Origin: Chaenocephalus aceratus
Taxonomy: Eukaryota; Chordata; Actinopteri; Perciformes; Channichthyidae
Direction: 5' to 3'
DNA length: 64,000 nt
Assembly (NCBI GenBank): GCA_023974075.1
Contig: CM043787.1
Location: 41,057,668-41,121,667, forward strand
Every line of letters starts with the position of its first letter. The first letter of the stretch is position 1. The translations under genes and the position numbers were made by a program. Positions 48,488 to 62,304 of this stretch are shown one piece after another. Below the pieces are notes generated by a model, which was given only the letters and a program-made list of their open reading frames with translations, was not told the origin of the DNA and did not search any database.

Positions 48488-49987
48488 TTAGGAAAGTATA
48501 TGTTTAGATGGACTGCATTTAGAAATCACTTTTAAGTCTTTACAACTGATCAAAGTTTGTTTTCATATACAAGTCAGCATTCACACACATTTATAAGGAG
48601 ACAGAGGCTGACATACAGGGTGGAATTTGCTCAGGGAGACAAACATACACGTACCGTTGGTCGTGCAATTGGGAACAACTTGGGTTTTAGGCAAGTATCT
48701 AGCCTAAGGATACAGCGCCATGTCAGCACAGGCTGGAAATCAAACCACTGACCTTCAGAGCCTGATTCACTCCTTGTGGCACTGATATATTTATTAACAA
48801 ATATCCCCCTACTTCTTTACTGTATGTGCTGGACTGCTTAGAAGTTCCTGTAGAGAAGAGTATCACATTCTCCAACTGAATTAAAGAGGTCTGAATAGAG
48901 ACCAGTGCCATCCGTCTTAGTGTCAAAAGGCCTATGGGTGGCTTAGCAAAACAGTTGTTAGCAGCAGGAGGACATGGATTCAAGAAGAAACACAGAGAAC
49001 AAAAGACAACCTTTTAATGATGGCAGTTTCTATTATATCGCTTAGTAATTATGCCACAATTTTCCCCTGATATCATTTTGCTTTCAAGTCAACTTCAATA
49101 GGAAGTTGAGGGGAGAAGATGGCACCGGGAAGTCGAACGAGTTTATTAGAACTCCCTTTGACAGCGAGTTGCACCTGTTTGGTGGTGTTATTATATACTT
49201 CCAGTTGAACTTGTTTTTATTATTATTTGTGTATTACTTTTTTGTTTGCCTTCATGTCTTTGATGTTTGCCTTGAACATTTGGTACATATTTTTTGTTGG
49301 TAATTGGAGTTAGTGCTGAATTTGTGTAGACACTGCTGGAAACCTGACCATTCAGAGAACAATGGGGTTTTTTTTCTGTTAAAGAAGTTATTTCTGGTCA
49401 TGAGTTGTGCTATAGCCATAAACAAATTGTCAACAGAAGTAGGGTAGAAATATTTTTAGTATAAGCTAAGAGGCTTCAGCAGTCTAAAATGTACCACTTA
49501 AAGCAGTTTTTTTACGTTCTTATAGATTCCTGCAGTTGTTTAGGGTTGTAACCACATGGTTGAAAAACGGGATTATTTAATGGGTTTTTTTTCCAGTCTG
49601 CTCACACTAATCATACACAAGGGAGCAAACTGAACAGTAAGAACGGGTGCAAAGAGGCAAGAGAATAATGTTTTCTAGCACATATTCATCAAATGGGACA
49701 TTATTGTCGGTCCAGTGCCATTTATGTCATTTTTATTTAAGTCTGCAGCTCTAAGACCTATTAGGCAACACTGTATACTGCCGGTGCCAAAGACTGACCA
49801 ACTGGAATGACAATTAAATATCTCTTTAGAAAAGATTAAGAAATGGCCCAGATAGATAGACGGCTAAACAGTTGATGTTGATGATATATTTGAGTAAACA
49901 CAGTCTATAGGTCTATTAATTACATTTTAATATCTTTATATGCATATAAGTAATGCCATTATCCTTATACTTTAACTCATGCATTAG

Positions 49988-50378
49988 TTAAAGGTATGGT
50001 AGGTAAGAATGGAGAAACTAGCTCGAGTGTGCTAGAATTTGAAAGTACACAACCGAAAAAAATCTGCCCCTTCCTTCAGACTTCCTTACAGAGCCCCTCC
50101 TCCAACATACACGAACGCGCACATGACCAATGAGGGCACGAGATAAGTTTGTGCACGAGGTGGTACGCTGACAGGCAGGTAGGCCATCCAGTTATTTTAG
50201 CCGGGCCGACTCAGATGATTGGTCGTGCTTTTTATAGTGCCACGGCTTCCAAGGATGACATTTTTTAATGCATTTATTGTCAAAGCATTTAATATATTCA
50301 TTGCTATCGGGATGTTAAGAGCATTCCATGGAAATAACAAAAAGTGTTTCTGAAGTGAATTACCTACCCCACCTTTAA
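49988..50378. mobile_element. TTAA-flanked MITE, copy B
   Basis: Begins TTAAAGGTATGGTAGGTAAG and ends TTACCTACCCCACCTTTAA. The interior is collinear with copy A at 15604-15990 with scattered substitutions and small indels. TTAA stands at each extreme end. No coding capacity. The left terminal repeat has more changes from the shared form than that of copy A. Confidence 0.82.
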
Positions 50379-50743
50379 TGTATTTGATATTTTGTATTAT
50401 GTACAGAATATATATGTATCTATATTTAATGTGCATTTACTCTAATGTTATTTTGAAGATTATCGTTATTTTAGCTTGGAGAAATTCAAGATCTTCTCTT
50501 GTCAAGATGACGACAGTTTGACAGCAGCAGCATTTTAAATTACTTAAACAGTCATATCAGCCCTGAAAATTAGAAAGATGAAATAGATAGTGACATTTTC
50601 TATGCGTCATCCAAATTAAAGTGAAGATCAAGACACTAGTGATGTATGTATGAAGCAACTTGGATAAAATAAATCTCCCAAATGCCTCTGTAGACAATAA
50701 GCATCAAGATGACTAATGAATGTGTTACACAATGACATGATGA

Positions 50744-50942
50744 GGGAGGCTGTGGCTCAGTGGGTAGTGTGATGGACTTCGAATCAGGGGGTACCAAGTT
50801 CAAACCCCACTGCAGTCAGCATGTCGTTGTGTCCCTGGGCAAGACACTTCACCCCAAATTGCCTGTGGGGATTGTCCACAGTACTGAATGTATGTAAGTC
50901 GCTTTGGATAAAAGCGTCTAACAAATGACATGACATGACATG
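50744..50942 (+). mobile_element. V-SINE-type SINE, best-preserved copy
   Basis: The plus-strand head GGCTGTGGCTCAGTGGGTAG is a good pol III A box (TGGCTCAGTGG). AGTTCAAACCC is a B box. The central GTCGTTGTGTCCCTGGGCAA block follows, then GTAAGTCGCTTTGGATAAAA and ATGACATGACATG tail repeats. AATGACATGA occurs immediately before the head (50731-50740) and inside the tail repeat (50924-50933), consistent with the target duplication. Confidence 0.88.
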
Positions 50943-53900
50943 TAATATGATGAATACACACAGTTTATCTCTTCATTCAATGTTTGTATTACTCCGTAAT
51001 GAGCAGAGATGAAGCTGTGCTTTTCAAGACACTCTTGTAATGTTTGGAGCTTTACCATGGGAATATCAGTCAAACATGAGAAGAAATAACTCATTGAAAT
51101 GCTGAGAGCAAACCAGACATCCAACCAACCAGCAAGTCAGTCAATCAATCCATCACGCAGCCAGTCAGTCAACCAACAAGTGTATGACAAATTGAATGTT
51201 TCTGTGTGCCCATCATCCATTCAAAAAAGAAAATCGAGCCCATTCAACCTTGCTCCTTGATTTTCTTCTTGATTTCCCCTTTTTCTTTCCTTTCTTTCTT
51301 CTCTTCCGACTCTAAGCAGTCACTGACTATTTCAAATCCCCCTCGTCATACAGACTTAATGCAACAATTTAGAGCTGGAGTTTTATTCACAGTGTATGCA
51401 TTCAAGTATCCTTTTAGCCAAATGAGGCATTGAGAGGTCTTTTGAGAACAATAAAAGGTAAGGTCTCACTCTTCTCTTCTTCTGTTCCTCTCCACATTTG
51501 CTCCTTTTCAGTGATATCCCTGATTCCACATGTGCTGAGTGTGCAAGATTGTGAAGATTAAGGTGGGCCAGGGATTCCTTCTACCCATTGTGATCTACAA
51601 TGGTGTAATGTACTGAGAGGCTTGGTCTTCCCTTGCAAAGCCTTATCTTACAGACAAGCTGTAGTATACAAAACACAGACATCAGCAGAATTACACTTGG
51701 TGTGTTTCCTGCAAATGTTTGCCAGGCCCACCAGCCATCCTTAGTTCCATTTTGTTTCTGGGCTTTTGCCTCCTTTCTGATCTTCAGCAATTAACCACAT
51801 GCTATGTTGGACTGGTGTCAGGTGAAATCTTTGTCTAAACATTTTGTTAGGGATGATAAATGACAAGTTGATCTTTGCAAATGTGATCTGCAAGAAGCAA
51901 GCCACCAAGCTCCCACATCATCCATTCCAATTATTGAACATCGATCAACAAAAAGAATATTGCCCCGCCTTTCCCGCCAACAAAACGTCATATTCCTTCT
52001 GTTGCTCATTTACACATACTGTACCGTTGGCACTGCTTGCACAAGGCTGTGCAATGAGTTTTAAAATTGTTAGGGGAAAAAACGTCCAAAAAGAAAGTCA
52101 GATTGTGTATTGTCTCTATAAGAAAATAAACCAACTTCTCATGTGTTTTAGTTAACGAGTTTAGGTCTAAATTGCTAGGCTTGCTTCAACGTCATAGACT
52201 CCAAACCAATGGGTCAGGTCATGTTGAAAACATCCCCTTTTTACTGGCCATGGCTACATCCTGCCATACTAATTGTTAAGGACAGATGTGGAAGTGATGC
52301 ACAAAACACAAGCAGCAGATCATGTGTGAGTTTAGCTTTGTTTAACTTTATGTAAATAAATAATATAATTATTTGAGTTCTAAATTGTAAGTGAAATTCA
52401 GTCTTCACACTATACATGTAATGATCTCATCTTGCACAGTGGGGGTTGTTAGATTTAAGAATCTTCCTCTTATCATTTGTGAGAAAGTATCTTTTTGGAG
52501 ATGCTGGGATTTGTCCAGCATCAGCAGTGTTGGGCTTAACCCCTCACACCGGAGATGCAAAATGCTGCACACAGCGCTTTCAGAATGAACAAGAGATCCC
52601 TCAGAGAGCTCACACTCTGCTCTTCCTCCACTTAGCTGGACACATTGAAGAATGGTGGCAGGATCACTAACAGTAGTCCACTATAGCTGCCACATATCAC
52701 AGAGCGAGGCTCCTTTGGTGGCTAGATGAAAGATGATATCAGCCGGTCAGTTGTCATCTGGTGTCATCGTTTGTATTGATTCAGTGACAGATTAGCCCAG
52801 GGGGGAGCAGACTGTGTTGTTGCCTGTTCTTGCTTCTCCTTTCTGGCATGACGCATTGACATAGAGTGTATTGATGGGCAATTATTGCAACACTTGAGAC
52901 AGCTAGGGTCAGAGAGGTGGGAGTCTAAGAGCATGGGTACATGTTGGTGTTATAGTACTGCGAAAATCATTCTGTATTGACGGTGCACAGCTACGCCTTT
53001 ACACAGAGGCTTAATCAGATGGGGAACACATGCCCTCCCTAGGATAACATTGTGATACCAGCAAACTAAAAGGTTTACAAGGAACATGATGGAATTGATC
53101 CCTGCTTCTCCTCAGCTCAACTACTTGTTCATTAGTGTGGGCAGCAGCGGTAGGCAATCTATTGGTACATCTGACTATTGATTTGGACTAGAGAACGTAG
53201 AGCCTTGCTTAGTAGGGTAAAGGACAATGTAAACCAACAAAGAAAAGAAAAGCTTTTGCGTTAAGAGAGGAATCTAGCGAGGGCTTAATTGTTTGTGTTT
53301 GGAGAAAATACTTTGGCCTCAGCGAGCTCAATAGTCTGTCAAGCGGCTCAATATTCATGTGGTTCACCAAATGTCAGAGCACCTCCAGCTCTGTCAAAAC
53401 CAGTCTGTTTTGACGTCTTATGACACCAATCTGTGTGACATAAAATGCAAGTCAAGGCACCGTCAAGGGGCAAAAAGATTACTGTAAATGATCTCGTAAA
53501 TCAGCCTGTGTTGGCAGTGTGTCAGAGTGAGGGGATCTTGTGGTGGCAGCTGACACACAAACACTCAAACAACTATCACGTATACTGCCCTACTCCCTAT
53601 CAACTCCAGAGGGCTTTAGTGAAAGGACCGCAAAGGATGTTAAGAAGTCTTAACTCCATGCTCTAATTGTCTTTTGTGCTTTAGCAACACTTGGGCTGGA
53701 TGAGCATATCAAGACAGGATTATAGCTTTTAGAAAACTGAATCGATAAGAGAAGAGGAAGTAAGGTCCTCTCATGTACAATTAATGTACTACATGTATCT
53801 CCGTGGATGTACGAGGGTGTATACATGGCTATATGTTTGGGAGTCATGGCAGCACAGAGAAATCACTAGATTTGGCAGCAAGAAGTAAAGCACATGAACC

Positions 53901-56324
53901 ATAACAAATCATTATTTTTTTTGTAGGGAGAGAAGAGTGACACAAATAATGACTATATAATGAGCAGCAGGAATAATGAGTGAGCAACCACCACCACACC
54001 ATCTGTACCACAGCAGCACTGTGAGGCAACTACAACTCACACACAGGACTTTACCTACATGTAGTTTTATAAATCCTGTCAAATAAAGTTGAACTTAAGA
54101 TGCTTCAGAGCCTTCCTTTAATATGTATAATACTTTAGAGGGACTGTTAATGAATGTAATATATATTATATAAACCACTGGCTTGCTGACAAAGATAAGG
54201 TGAGGAACAGAGACAGACTGAAGAATAATGAAACAACACAAGTACACATACATAAACATGTGAATACATGACTGACAATTACTGTTCAGGCCTATACAAA
54301 AAGATAGGCAGAGGAAGGTACAGGTATGCATGCTCACACATTAACAGGGCGCACATACACATACTGGGGGGCTTGCACCAGACATCCTCCAGAGTGCGAT
54401 GGGGGCAGGGGAGACAGTGATGGATTACAGGCACATCTGGGCTGTAATAAGTAGGTCCTGTATCCCACCTGCATTCAGCAGGAGGCAGGAATCCTGCATA
54501 ATGGTTTCACGTAGAAGGCCAGGTTCCCCGGGCTGTATAATGCCTTGTCAGCGTGCATACGTGCGTCTTTTCATTCCTGGATTTACTACTCAGAGCAGAA
54601 TAAAGCAGTCCTCGGAGATGTTTTGGTAGCTGTGCAACAGTATAGCTATGGCAACTGTTTCAGAATAATACAATAACTAAATATGTACTGTATACGTATA
54701 TACCTTTGTGGCACAATCTATGATAGTCAAGATAGAAGGAAAATTGTAAGATGAGTATTCATATGACAGCTGAAAAGATTAAATAGAACAACTAACACAT
54801 TTGAAAAACACCCATAAAGTGTACACATGTACATTAGGATTCTTATGTTGCTAAATAAAGCAATATCACACCCTTACAAATGTGATCTCTCCCACAACAA
54901 TACATTTAAACAATCAGTTGTAACTCTGGGAATACACATTTCCTTTCAAAACAAAAACTGAATTGCCCAACAGAGCTCTCAAAAGAGCCTAACAAACGAT
55001 TGATAAGGCTACAAAAGCAGGACACAGAAAAGCACCACCTGCAACAATCCTCTATTTTGTTCAGCAGGCTATCCATCCATTTACTGAGGTTTCCTGCTAC
55101 AGCCTCAATATATCTTTATCCAAACACACCTGGGAACCTTATTCATTAGTTCACTGTTTTTTATGCAAAAAGCACTAATACAAGAACAGGTGAAACATTC
55201 ATGACCATTTTGGCTTGCTGTAATATTCGGTGTCTTGTACACTTTGTTGTTTGATATTTTCAGCTCACATTTTGTATTTTTTTCATGGTATTTGTGTAAA
55301 TGTATCATAAGCAGATACAATATAGCAAACTGCCCATATTTAATTAAGCATGGACTTGAACTTTACACATTTAAGACCACATCAATTGTTCATCAAGAGT
55401 GTTTAATTGATTCCCCTCAGGCAAACCGAGTATGAGCCAAGATAAAGCGATCCAGATGGATATGGATGATCTGTGACTGATCATTGAAGGCTGAATCCAC
55501 TAAGCCTGTAGAAATGAGAGCGCTAATCTACTCAATTGTTTTGCCAAGGTTCAATGTAAAATTGACCCTGAGTTGCCCATTGTTTACCGCAAAGTCAGTT
55601 ACATTTCTAATTAACAGTGAAGTCGAGAACAAATTATTTACACTTTAAGTGGCACCAGTTTGTGTCTCATTGTTATAAGTCAACATTCATTGAAAAGGAC
55701 AAGAAAAGGCACGTAAAGGGGAATAAAATAATGACGTTCAAATAATGTTGAACATCTTAAAAGCTAATCTCAATAAGTTCACACCACAAACGCTATCTGT
55801 TATGAACCTCTAGGAGTGTGTATATAGTGTGTGAACAAGCCCTCTCATGGCAGACACCCCCGCGTTGGCTTAGGATTGCTTCCACCGCGGTCTGTTCACG
55901 CTTCGGCAACCCAGCCGTTTGAGAAGCACTGACCCTTTACCACAGCTACTGACCGGCGCTTATGAAGTGCTTGGTTGTAAGGCAGGTTGGATTCATTAGC
56001 TTGTGGGCTAGCTGGTGTTGCGAAACGCTTCAGAATGTGTTGCTGTGGGCGTGTAAAGCATCGAGTCAAGCCCTGACCTTTTAGGCTGAGGTAAAGAACA
56101 CAAGATATCATGGTGAGATCCCTGGAGAATGAGAACACCTTGATTCCCACCGGGGAGTTACCTCAAACCTCTCTCTCTGAGGATGAAATGTGTTGGGTAA
56201 TATGTTGCATTAGGTGTTATTGATCTTAATGATCTTGTTACTAGACAAAAGGATTACCAGAGAATGGAAAGGTGATGTATTACGCTGGTAAAAAACATTA
56301 TTTTAATGAGTGTACTGTTTAAAA
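50943..56324. other. No gene seen
   Basis: Unique AT-rich DNA. Small GTCAGTCAATC-type degenerate repeats occur at 51120-51180. Many short open frames are present but none has a recognisable domain. A slightly GC- and CpG-richer patch at 55855-56155 remains unexplained. Confidence 0.5.
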
Positions 56325-56439
56325 GAATAGTTCAACTCGTTTGGAAATGTGCTTCTTGCCGAGAGTGGGATGAGAAGATTGACACCACTCTCATTTATAT
56401 GGTAAATTAGTTAATTAAAGCCTTTATCTAGCGGTTAGC
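56325..56439 (+). repeat. Fragment of an older interspersed repeat
   Basis: AATAGTTCAACTCGTTTGGA, CTTCTTGCCGAGAGTGGGAT, GATTGACACCACTCTCAT and GCGGTTAGCTTTTGGCA follow the wording of a very common fish interspersed repeat. Its continuation (TTTTAGCATA) lies just right of the hAT at 57165. The family could not be named by eye. Confidence 0.45.
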
Positions 56440-56447
56440 TTTTGGCA

Positions 56448-57164
56448 CAGCGGTTCCCAACCTGTGTATTTTGTACAGGCTAAAGACACAAACATGGACA
56501 TAACGATAACATATAGGAGATGACATTCCCATCTCAGACAAAAACAAAACAAAAACAGAAGAAATAAAGATACAGTCACTAGATCACTTCAACATTTCTC
56601 AAACAAAAATAGGTTGACAACCAAATACCACCAAAAACACAACATGGCAAGCATATTTATTGTTCCTTTAATCCCAATCTTCGTTAGAGATAATTATTTC
56701 CCAATAATTTTTTTCAAAAGAAATTGTATTTTTAATCTACTCTTCAAACACCTTAAATTAATATTACTCCTTGATTGACTTTTAAAAATATGTATTTTAT
56801 CCAGAAGAATAGTTGTATTTATTAACTGTGTGCGGTCTTCATCTAAAAGCCCAAATAAAATATTAACGGGTGTAAATCTAAATTCAATATTTGCCGCAAA
56901 ATAACTTGCAAAACATTATGATTTGCGTGGAAACATTTTCATTGTTAAGATTTATTTTAACCTCTTTTCCTTTCTCTTTCTTGATCCTCCTTAGCAACGG
57001 TCATTACAGTCCTTGACAGCGGTCTGTTCTACTGGATTTACAATGTGTCACATGTTCTGAATCGACCAATCAGAACCTCCGTATTGTTTATGGTTGAATG
57101 TGGGCCGCGAAAAATTGTTTGATTCTTAAGTGGGCCCTGAGTTGAAAAAGGTTGGGAACCGCTG
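56448..57164. mobile_element. hAT MITE inside an older repeat
   Basis: Starts CAGCGGTTCCCAACCT and ends with its exact inverse AGGTTGGGAACCGCTG. Flanks TTTTGGCA (56440-56447) and TTTTAGCA (57165-57172) agree at seven of eight bases. The interior is AT-rich, with GTGGGCCGCGAAAAATTG near the right end, a block frequent in hAT elements. No transposase domain is recognised. Confidence 0.85.
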
Positions 57165-57172
57165 TTTTAGCA

Positions 57173-59136
57173 TATCATAAACAAACCACAAATAGTTTAC
57201 AAGTCACTTTAGCTTTAGCTTTTTTTTATTATTATTTTGTGTTTATTATGTAACGGATATGTTCAGATCCTATCAACTGCAATGTATTAGCATGTTCGTC
57301 TTCAGAGCACCAGAGTTAAAAAACGACAATGTGCATTTAAAAACTGCAGAAACAACTTGTCATGTCTTAACCCTTGATAAGACACTTTTAAGGCTCCTAT
57401 GGTCTACTTCAGGGTAAGCCTTTACAGGCATTATATAGCCTATGTTCATCATTCATATCTGGGAGCTTTTAAATAAAGTTGACCCCAGCACTTTAGAAAA
57501 ATAGAAAATGCCGTTCCAATTTCAGCAGTTTTGTGCGGAAAAGTTCAGAATCGTTTTAGTTGAGGTCATCTCAAGTTGGAGCAACACTGCAAACCTCTGC
57601 AAGCCAACCCACTGTGAGTCTGACTACAGCTCTTGGCCCTTGTTGATATCCAACCAGAAGCACACTGCCATGATCACACCGAGCATCATGACCTTCACTC
57701 CTTGTAGAGAAACTTGCTCTATTATAATTTGTTGAGTTACTGTGCAAAATAGTGCTAGCTTAGTTTTAGCAGTGTGGGTAATGACATTTGTTATTTCCCT
57801 TGGGCTTCTCATGCAAAGTAAAATGCAGTTATCTGGGTTCTGGAAAGTACAACATAACTGTGCTTTGTCATCACTGACAATACAGTTAATTGCAGATAGA
57901 TTTCAGATGCCATGCAGGGTCATTATTACTGGAGCAATGACATATATGCTCCCTTACTGATCTTAATCACCCATCACGACAGGTTTCATTATTAACAACA
58001 ATATGGAAAAAAGGGACAAACATACAACCATATCACAAATGGAGTTTTTTTCCCCCGTCTTCTTCTTCTTATGACTCAACCCATATCTGCACTCTCTCCA
58101 TCTGGCCTGCTGGCTCCAGATGCAACTGCCAGACTTTTTTTCTGATTGGGCCATCTGGACAGCTCCCTGCTGGAGCTCAATTTAAAGCAAATATAGTGTT
58201 AGTACTTGTTGGGATTGCTCTTTTTTAAATAATTTTTCTTTACGCAATTCCTAAAACTTGAACACACGTTCAAACGGATGGCACGGAAAAAGAAAAACAG
58301 GTTTTGGGCTAGAGATCTCGCAATTCCTTGTCATGAAAAAATAGTTCAGTGTTCAGTGTTGCACAAAGCTTTTGATCTTGCATTGCTAAAAACTATATTT
58401 AGAATGAGGCCATTCATTGAGGTCACTCAATATGGATAGCACTATCCAAGGACCAATAATCATAAAACCACATTGCATGTATGACAATGAGTGAAGAGCA
58501 ACCGACATCCCTCCCTCCCCTCTTGAAAATGAAGGAAAGACAACTTCCCAGAGTCCTGAACTTTCAGATCAAGTGAAAGTCCATCTGCTCCATTCAGACT
58601 CGCCTGTCCCCGACAAAAACTTTGCACAAAAGCAGTGAATAAAATATCAAGTAACATATAACTGAAATATTCAAGTACATTAAAATTGTAGTGCTTCGTT
58701 TATGCAAGTAATTTAAACTTCCCATCAACAGCATGCTAAAATAAGTGTGTTTTCAATGTCACAAAACATTTTAGCTCTGATAATTCACTTTCTTTTCTAG
58801 CCTTCTGTGATTACAGCTCCAAATATGTTCTATTTGCAAAGAAGCCCATAAACACAAACACCTTGGTGAAAACTCCATTTATTTATTCTTCATTTCCTGA
58901 GCAATAGCTTTCATCCATCATCTCATATTGTTTTTTCTTCCATGGCAGTGCTATTAAAAACTCTATCAGCAGATAGAAAATATGTCTGTCAAAGTATCCA
59001 ATAAAGACTTTTCATTCAGTCTCCAAGACACAGGGAACATGCAGTAACAGCATGATGAGAAATAAAATGAGGGGAGCAATATTCTGAACGAATAATATTG
59101 ATAGATAGATAGATAGATATATAGATATAGATATAT

Positions 59137-59192
<56 letters not shown>

Positions 59193-61923
59193 GATAATAT
59201 AGATGATGGATAGATGTGGATAGAGATAGATCGCTAGCTCGATCAGATAGATAGATAGATAGCTCGCTGATATCGCTAGCGCGTAGCTCGATCTCTCGAT
59301 GGATGGCTGGACGGACGGACGGCCGGACCGACGACTTTGGGTGTTTGCGTTGCAGCAGCATAAAAGACAAGGCAATGTACATAAGAGAAATTAAGGCACA
59401 AATAGATAAACAGTCCAAAAAATATTTCTGCAATATAAATAAAATAGCATTAAAAAGTTAAAAGTTAAAAAAAAGATATATATACAGTACATGTGGAAAA
59501 TATACATGTGGAAATACAGATTTGCCATAAGAAATATAATGTAATGCAGGATATTATGTGAAGGTAGTTGATTTTCTACTCCTATAATAAACATATAGCA
59601 ATCTTTTACACTAAGGTCAAGAGTAAAAATATATCTTCATCAAGACTTTGCACTTTGCTTTGGTGCTAACAAATGCTAACAAAGTCTTTACTCATTTATT
59701 AGAATTTATATTTGTTGATGAACTTTCACTGAGAAATGGCCGATCTTCGGTCCGTGTGGCAGTGATAGATCTTTTTTTAGTATCGCCTCTTAGCACTGAC
59801 AGCTCCTCACCACAGTAGAGTCATCATATCTGAGTTCGGCTGGCAGGTTCTGCACAAGAGAACACATCAGGTGAGACTCAGCATAGGCCTTAATCACAAG
59901 TTCTCATCGCACTGTCAGCCATGTCAGGTTATAAAGCTATTCATAAACCTGCATTAGACAGTACCGCGGGGTGTAAGTGGCAATGGGTGAAAAACAACGC
60001 CTGCATTATAGTTATGTAGTTCCGTTATTCTAACTAGCAGAGAACAAAATTGGCTCTCTGAATGAATATTTGTTTTTAACATGAGAAACATACATTAGGA
60101 TTGAAATGTATGTTTTTGAGCTCACTGCAATCAACACATTCCTATCTTATTGCCATAACTAATATCAGGTGAGACAAAATCAAGTCACCGACGGGGTCTA
60201 AGACAACACTTACACAACAATGATGATACAGCTCAAGATTTTTTCATATTACTTTCTCTTTTTTGCTCCTGTGCCATATCAATAAGTGATGGAATGATGT
60301 ATTGCGCAAAAATAAAATGAACAGACCATCACGGATAACCCATTTGGGACTTATCTCCTATGCTCTCCCCAGATGGAAAATAAAAAGTATATATAATCCC
60401 TCAAATAATCTCTCAGCAAAATATTGGGCCCCTGCAGCGTAAACTCAAGGTGTACTGTAGTGGTAAACACACTTGACCAGATAAGACCAGAATCTGATAA
60501 TAAACAAGAGTGTGCATGTGAGTGTGCATTTTAGTGCGAGAGACAGACGGTAACAATAAGGCTTTTCAAAAAGAATATTTGAGGAGCAGCAGCAAGTGGC
60601 AGCTCTATGTCGGCTGCATAACAGGGAGAATCAGGTCGAAAAATTGAGAAAATATGCAATCAGAGTAGACGGCCCAAGCAAATCCACTGTGGGAAGATTG
60701 GCAAAAGAAAGTAGAGAGAGATGTGAAAGATACGAGATGCCAAGATTGGAGCAGTCATTGTTCTGAATAATTTATTTGTAAAAATGTTTTAACCAGTTTC
60801 TGCTTTATCAGACAAAATAAATTGGACTGAGTGGGATTACAGTATGTATGAAACAATTCATGTGAGCAATTCAAACACTGGACTAATGAAGAAAGAAAGC
60901 CACTCAAAATGGTCTCCCATCACCCAATTGTACCATGTTGTTATGCTTTCCTATTGCTAACAAGTCTTTTGAAAGAACATTGTACTGTCTCCACTTGGTT
61001 AACTTGAGAAATGTATTTGCACCATAACTGCAGAGAACTGTTACTTTTACAGTTGTTTCTTAGCATGAAGGTAAGCTGAAGTATCAATTTAAGATGTGAA
61101 TTGTGCACAAAACTGTGACTTGTTCTGGCTTAAGAGCTACCTGACCGTACCCTTCACCATGACATTGTGAGCAAATTGGAGAACAAACAGAAAGAACAGA
61201 TGTACAAATAGAAAAATAGGGTCCTTCCAGAGGGCAGTGTGATTTAGCCTGGTTCCAGACCTCTGAACTGTCACACAAATCTCAAATCCTTTCTGTGATT
61301 CAAAAAGGTTTTGTTTAGCCATGTCTGGTATACAAAAAAACAGTCTGAGCCATCACTGTTTTAAATCACTTCAGATTTAAAACAAATAGGCTATACTGCA
61401 AGAGAACTAAATATAAATTAAACATGTCCATGATACCATACTTCCTAAGTGACTTCGCATATGTTATTTATATTTATGTTACAAATGCTGATGAAACTCA
61501 AGTCTTATATAGAAACTCACCAACATGTGCTGGTTAGAGAAGGTTACAATCCTGCCCGTGTTCTACCTATTGTTTACCATATTGTCTTGACAATTGTCTT
61601 ATAAGAAAATACCAAATGTCCAATCAGTTGAAGGTAAGTAATGACTGAAAAGAGAGAAAGGTCTCTGTTGTGCGAGAAAAGTTCTAGAAGTACTGTGAGG
61701 CAACGAAGAAAACTATTCGCCCAAGGTCTGATAATGTCTGCAGAACAGAGAGTGATGGAGGTCAATACGGTTTGGAGGGGGCACAATCAATGAGAGGAAG
61801 CTCTTTCAGAGACACTGCACTTAGTGTTTAGTAAATAGCAGCACAAACAACAAGTTGTGCAAGGCCTGACTAGAAACATGTATCACCATTATTTGTCTCT
61901 TCAAAAAACATACTCTTTAGACT
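57173..61923. other. No gene seen; unique DNA with one GATA repeat
   Basis: No exon or RNA gene could be supported. The only strong repeat is the GATA tract at 59098-59330. All open frames are under 160 codons and those above 100 fall on the repeat. Confidence 0.5.
59098..59330. repeat. (GATA)n microsatellite grading into GGAC repeats
   Basis: A GATA tract of about 95 bases is followed by diverged GATA/GCTC/GATC mixtures and then by short GGAC/GGCC repeats at about 59305-59330. Confidence 0.93.
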
Positions 61924-62092
61924 TTAGACTTCTCTATTTCAGTTATTCTACTCTGTATAATTGTTCTGTAGTTATTGTAGCTAAAACGGCGCTTTTGAGA
62001 GAATTTAAATCTCAGATCTGATCACTGAACCTGTTACACTGCTCTCAGTAGGCGATCAAGGCTGCATTTAAATAGGCAGGGCCTCTCAGCTG
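61924..62092 (+). repeat. LINE leader repeat, first copy
   Basis: 169 bases from TTAGACTTCTCTATTTCAG to GGGCCTCTCAGCTG. The second copy (62250-62304 plus 63228-63340) is identical by eye except for one missing A in the GAGAGAATTT run. The repeat period is 326 bp. The near-identity means a recent duplication or strong homogenisation. Confidence 0.92.
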
Positions 62093-62304
62093 ATTGCGTG
62101 AAGTGTACAACAGCGTGATGTACTCATCTTTCAGCTAAAAAAGCATTCAAATAGTGGATTCAAAAACTGAAGTACTCAGTGTGCATTTTGACCCGGTGGC
62201 GACAATACCTATTGACGCAGCAACCACTGTGAGTACTATTCTTGTTTAATTAGACTTCTCTATTTCAGTTATTCTACTCTGTATAATTGTTCTGTAGTTA
62301 TTGT

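Larger units (their letters stand above)
44651..49987. other. No gene seen; unique DNA and GT-type microsatellites
   Basis: No coding region or RNA gene could be supported. The stretch contains a TA run at 45575-45591, GT repeats at 46526-46690 and a GT/GTGC repeat at 48281-48486. The block at 45820-46020 is the most conserved-looking non-coding sequence in the window by word content and is listed separately. Confidence 0.5.

Noticed and set aside
47990..48535. 181-codon Cys/Val/Arg-rich open frame
   Set aside because: Produced by the GT/GTGC microsatellite.
50744..50820. Functional tRNA gene
   Set aside because: A and B boxes are present, but the sequence continues into a SINE core and L2-like tail and lacks a good acceptor stem.
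58966..59433. 155-codon Ile/Tyr/Ser-rich open frame on the minus strand
   Set aside because: Translation of the GATA repeat; no protein family resemblance.
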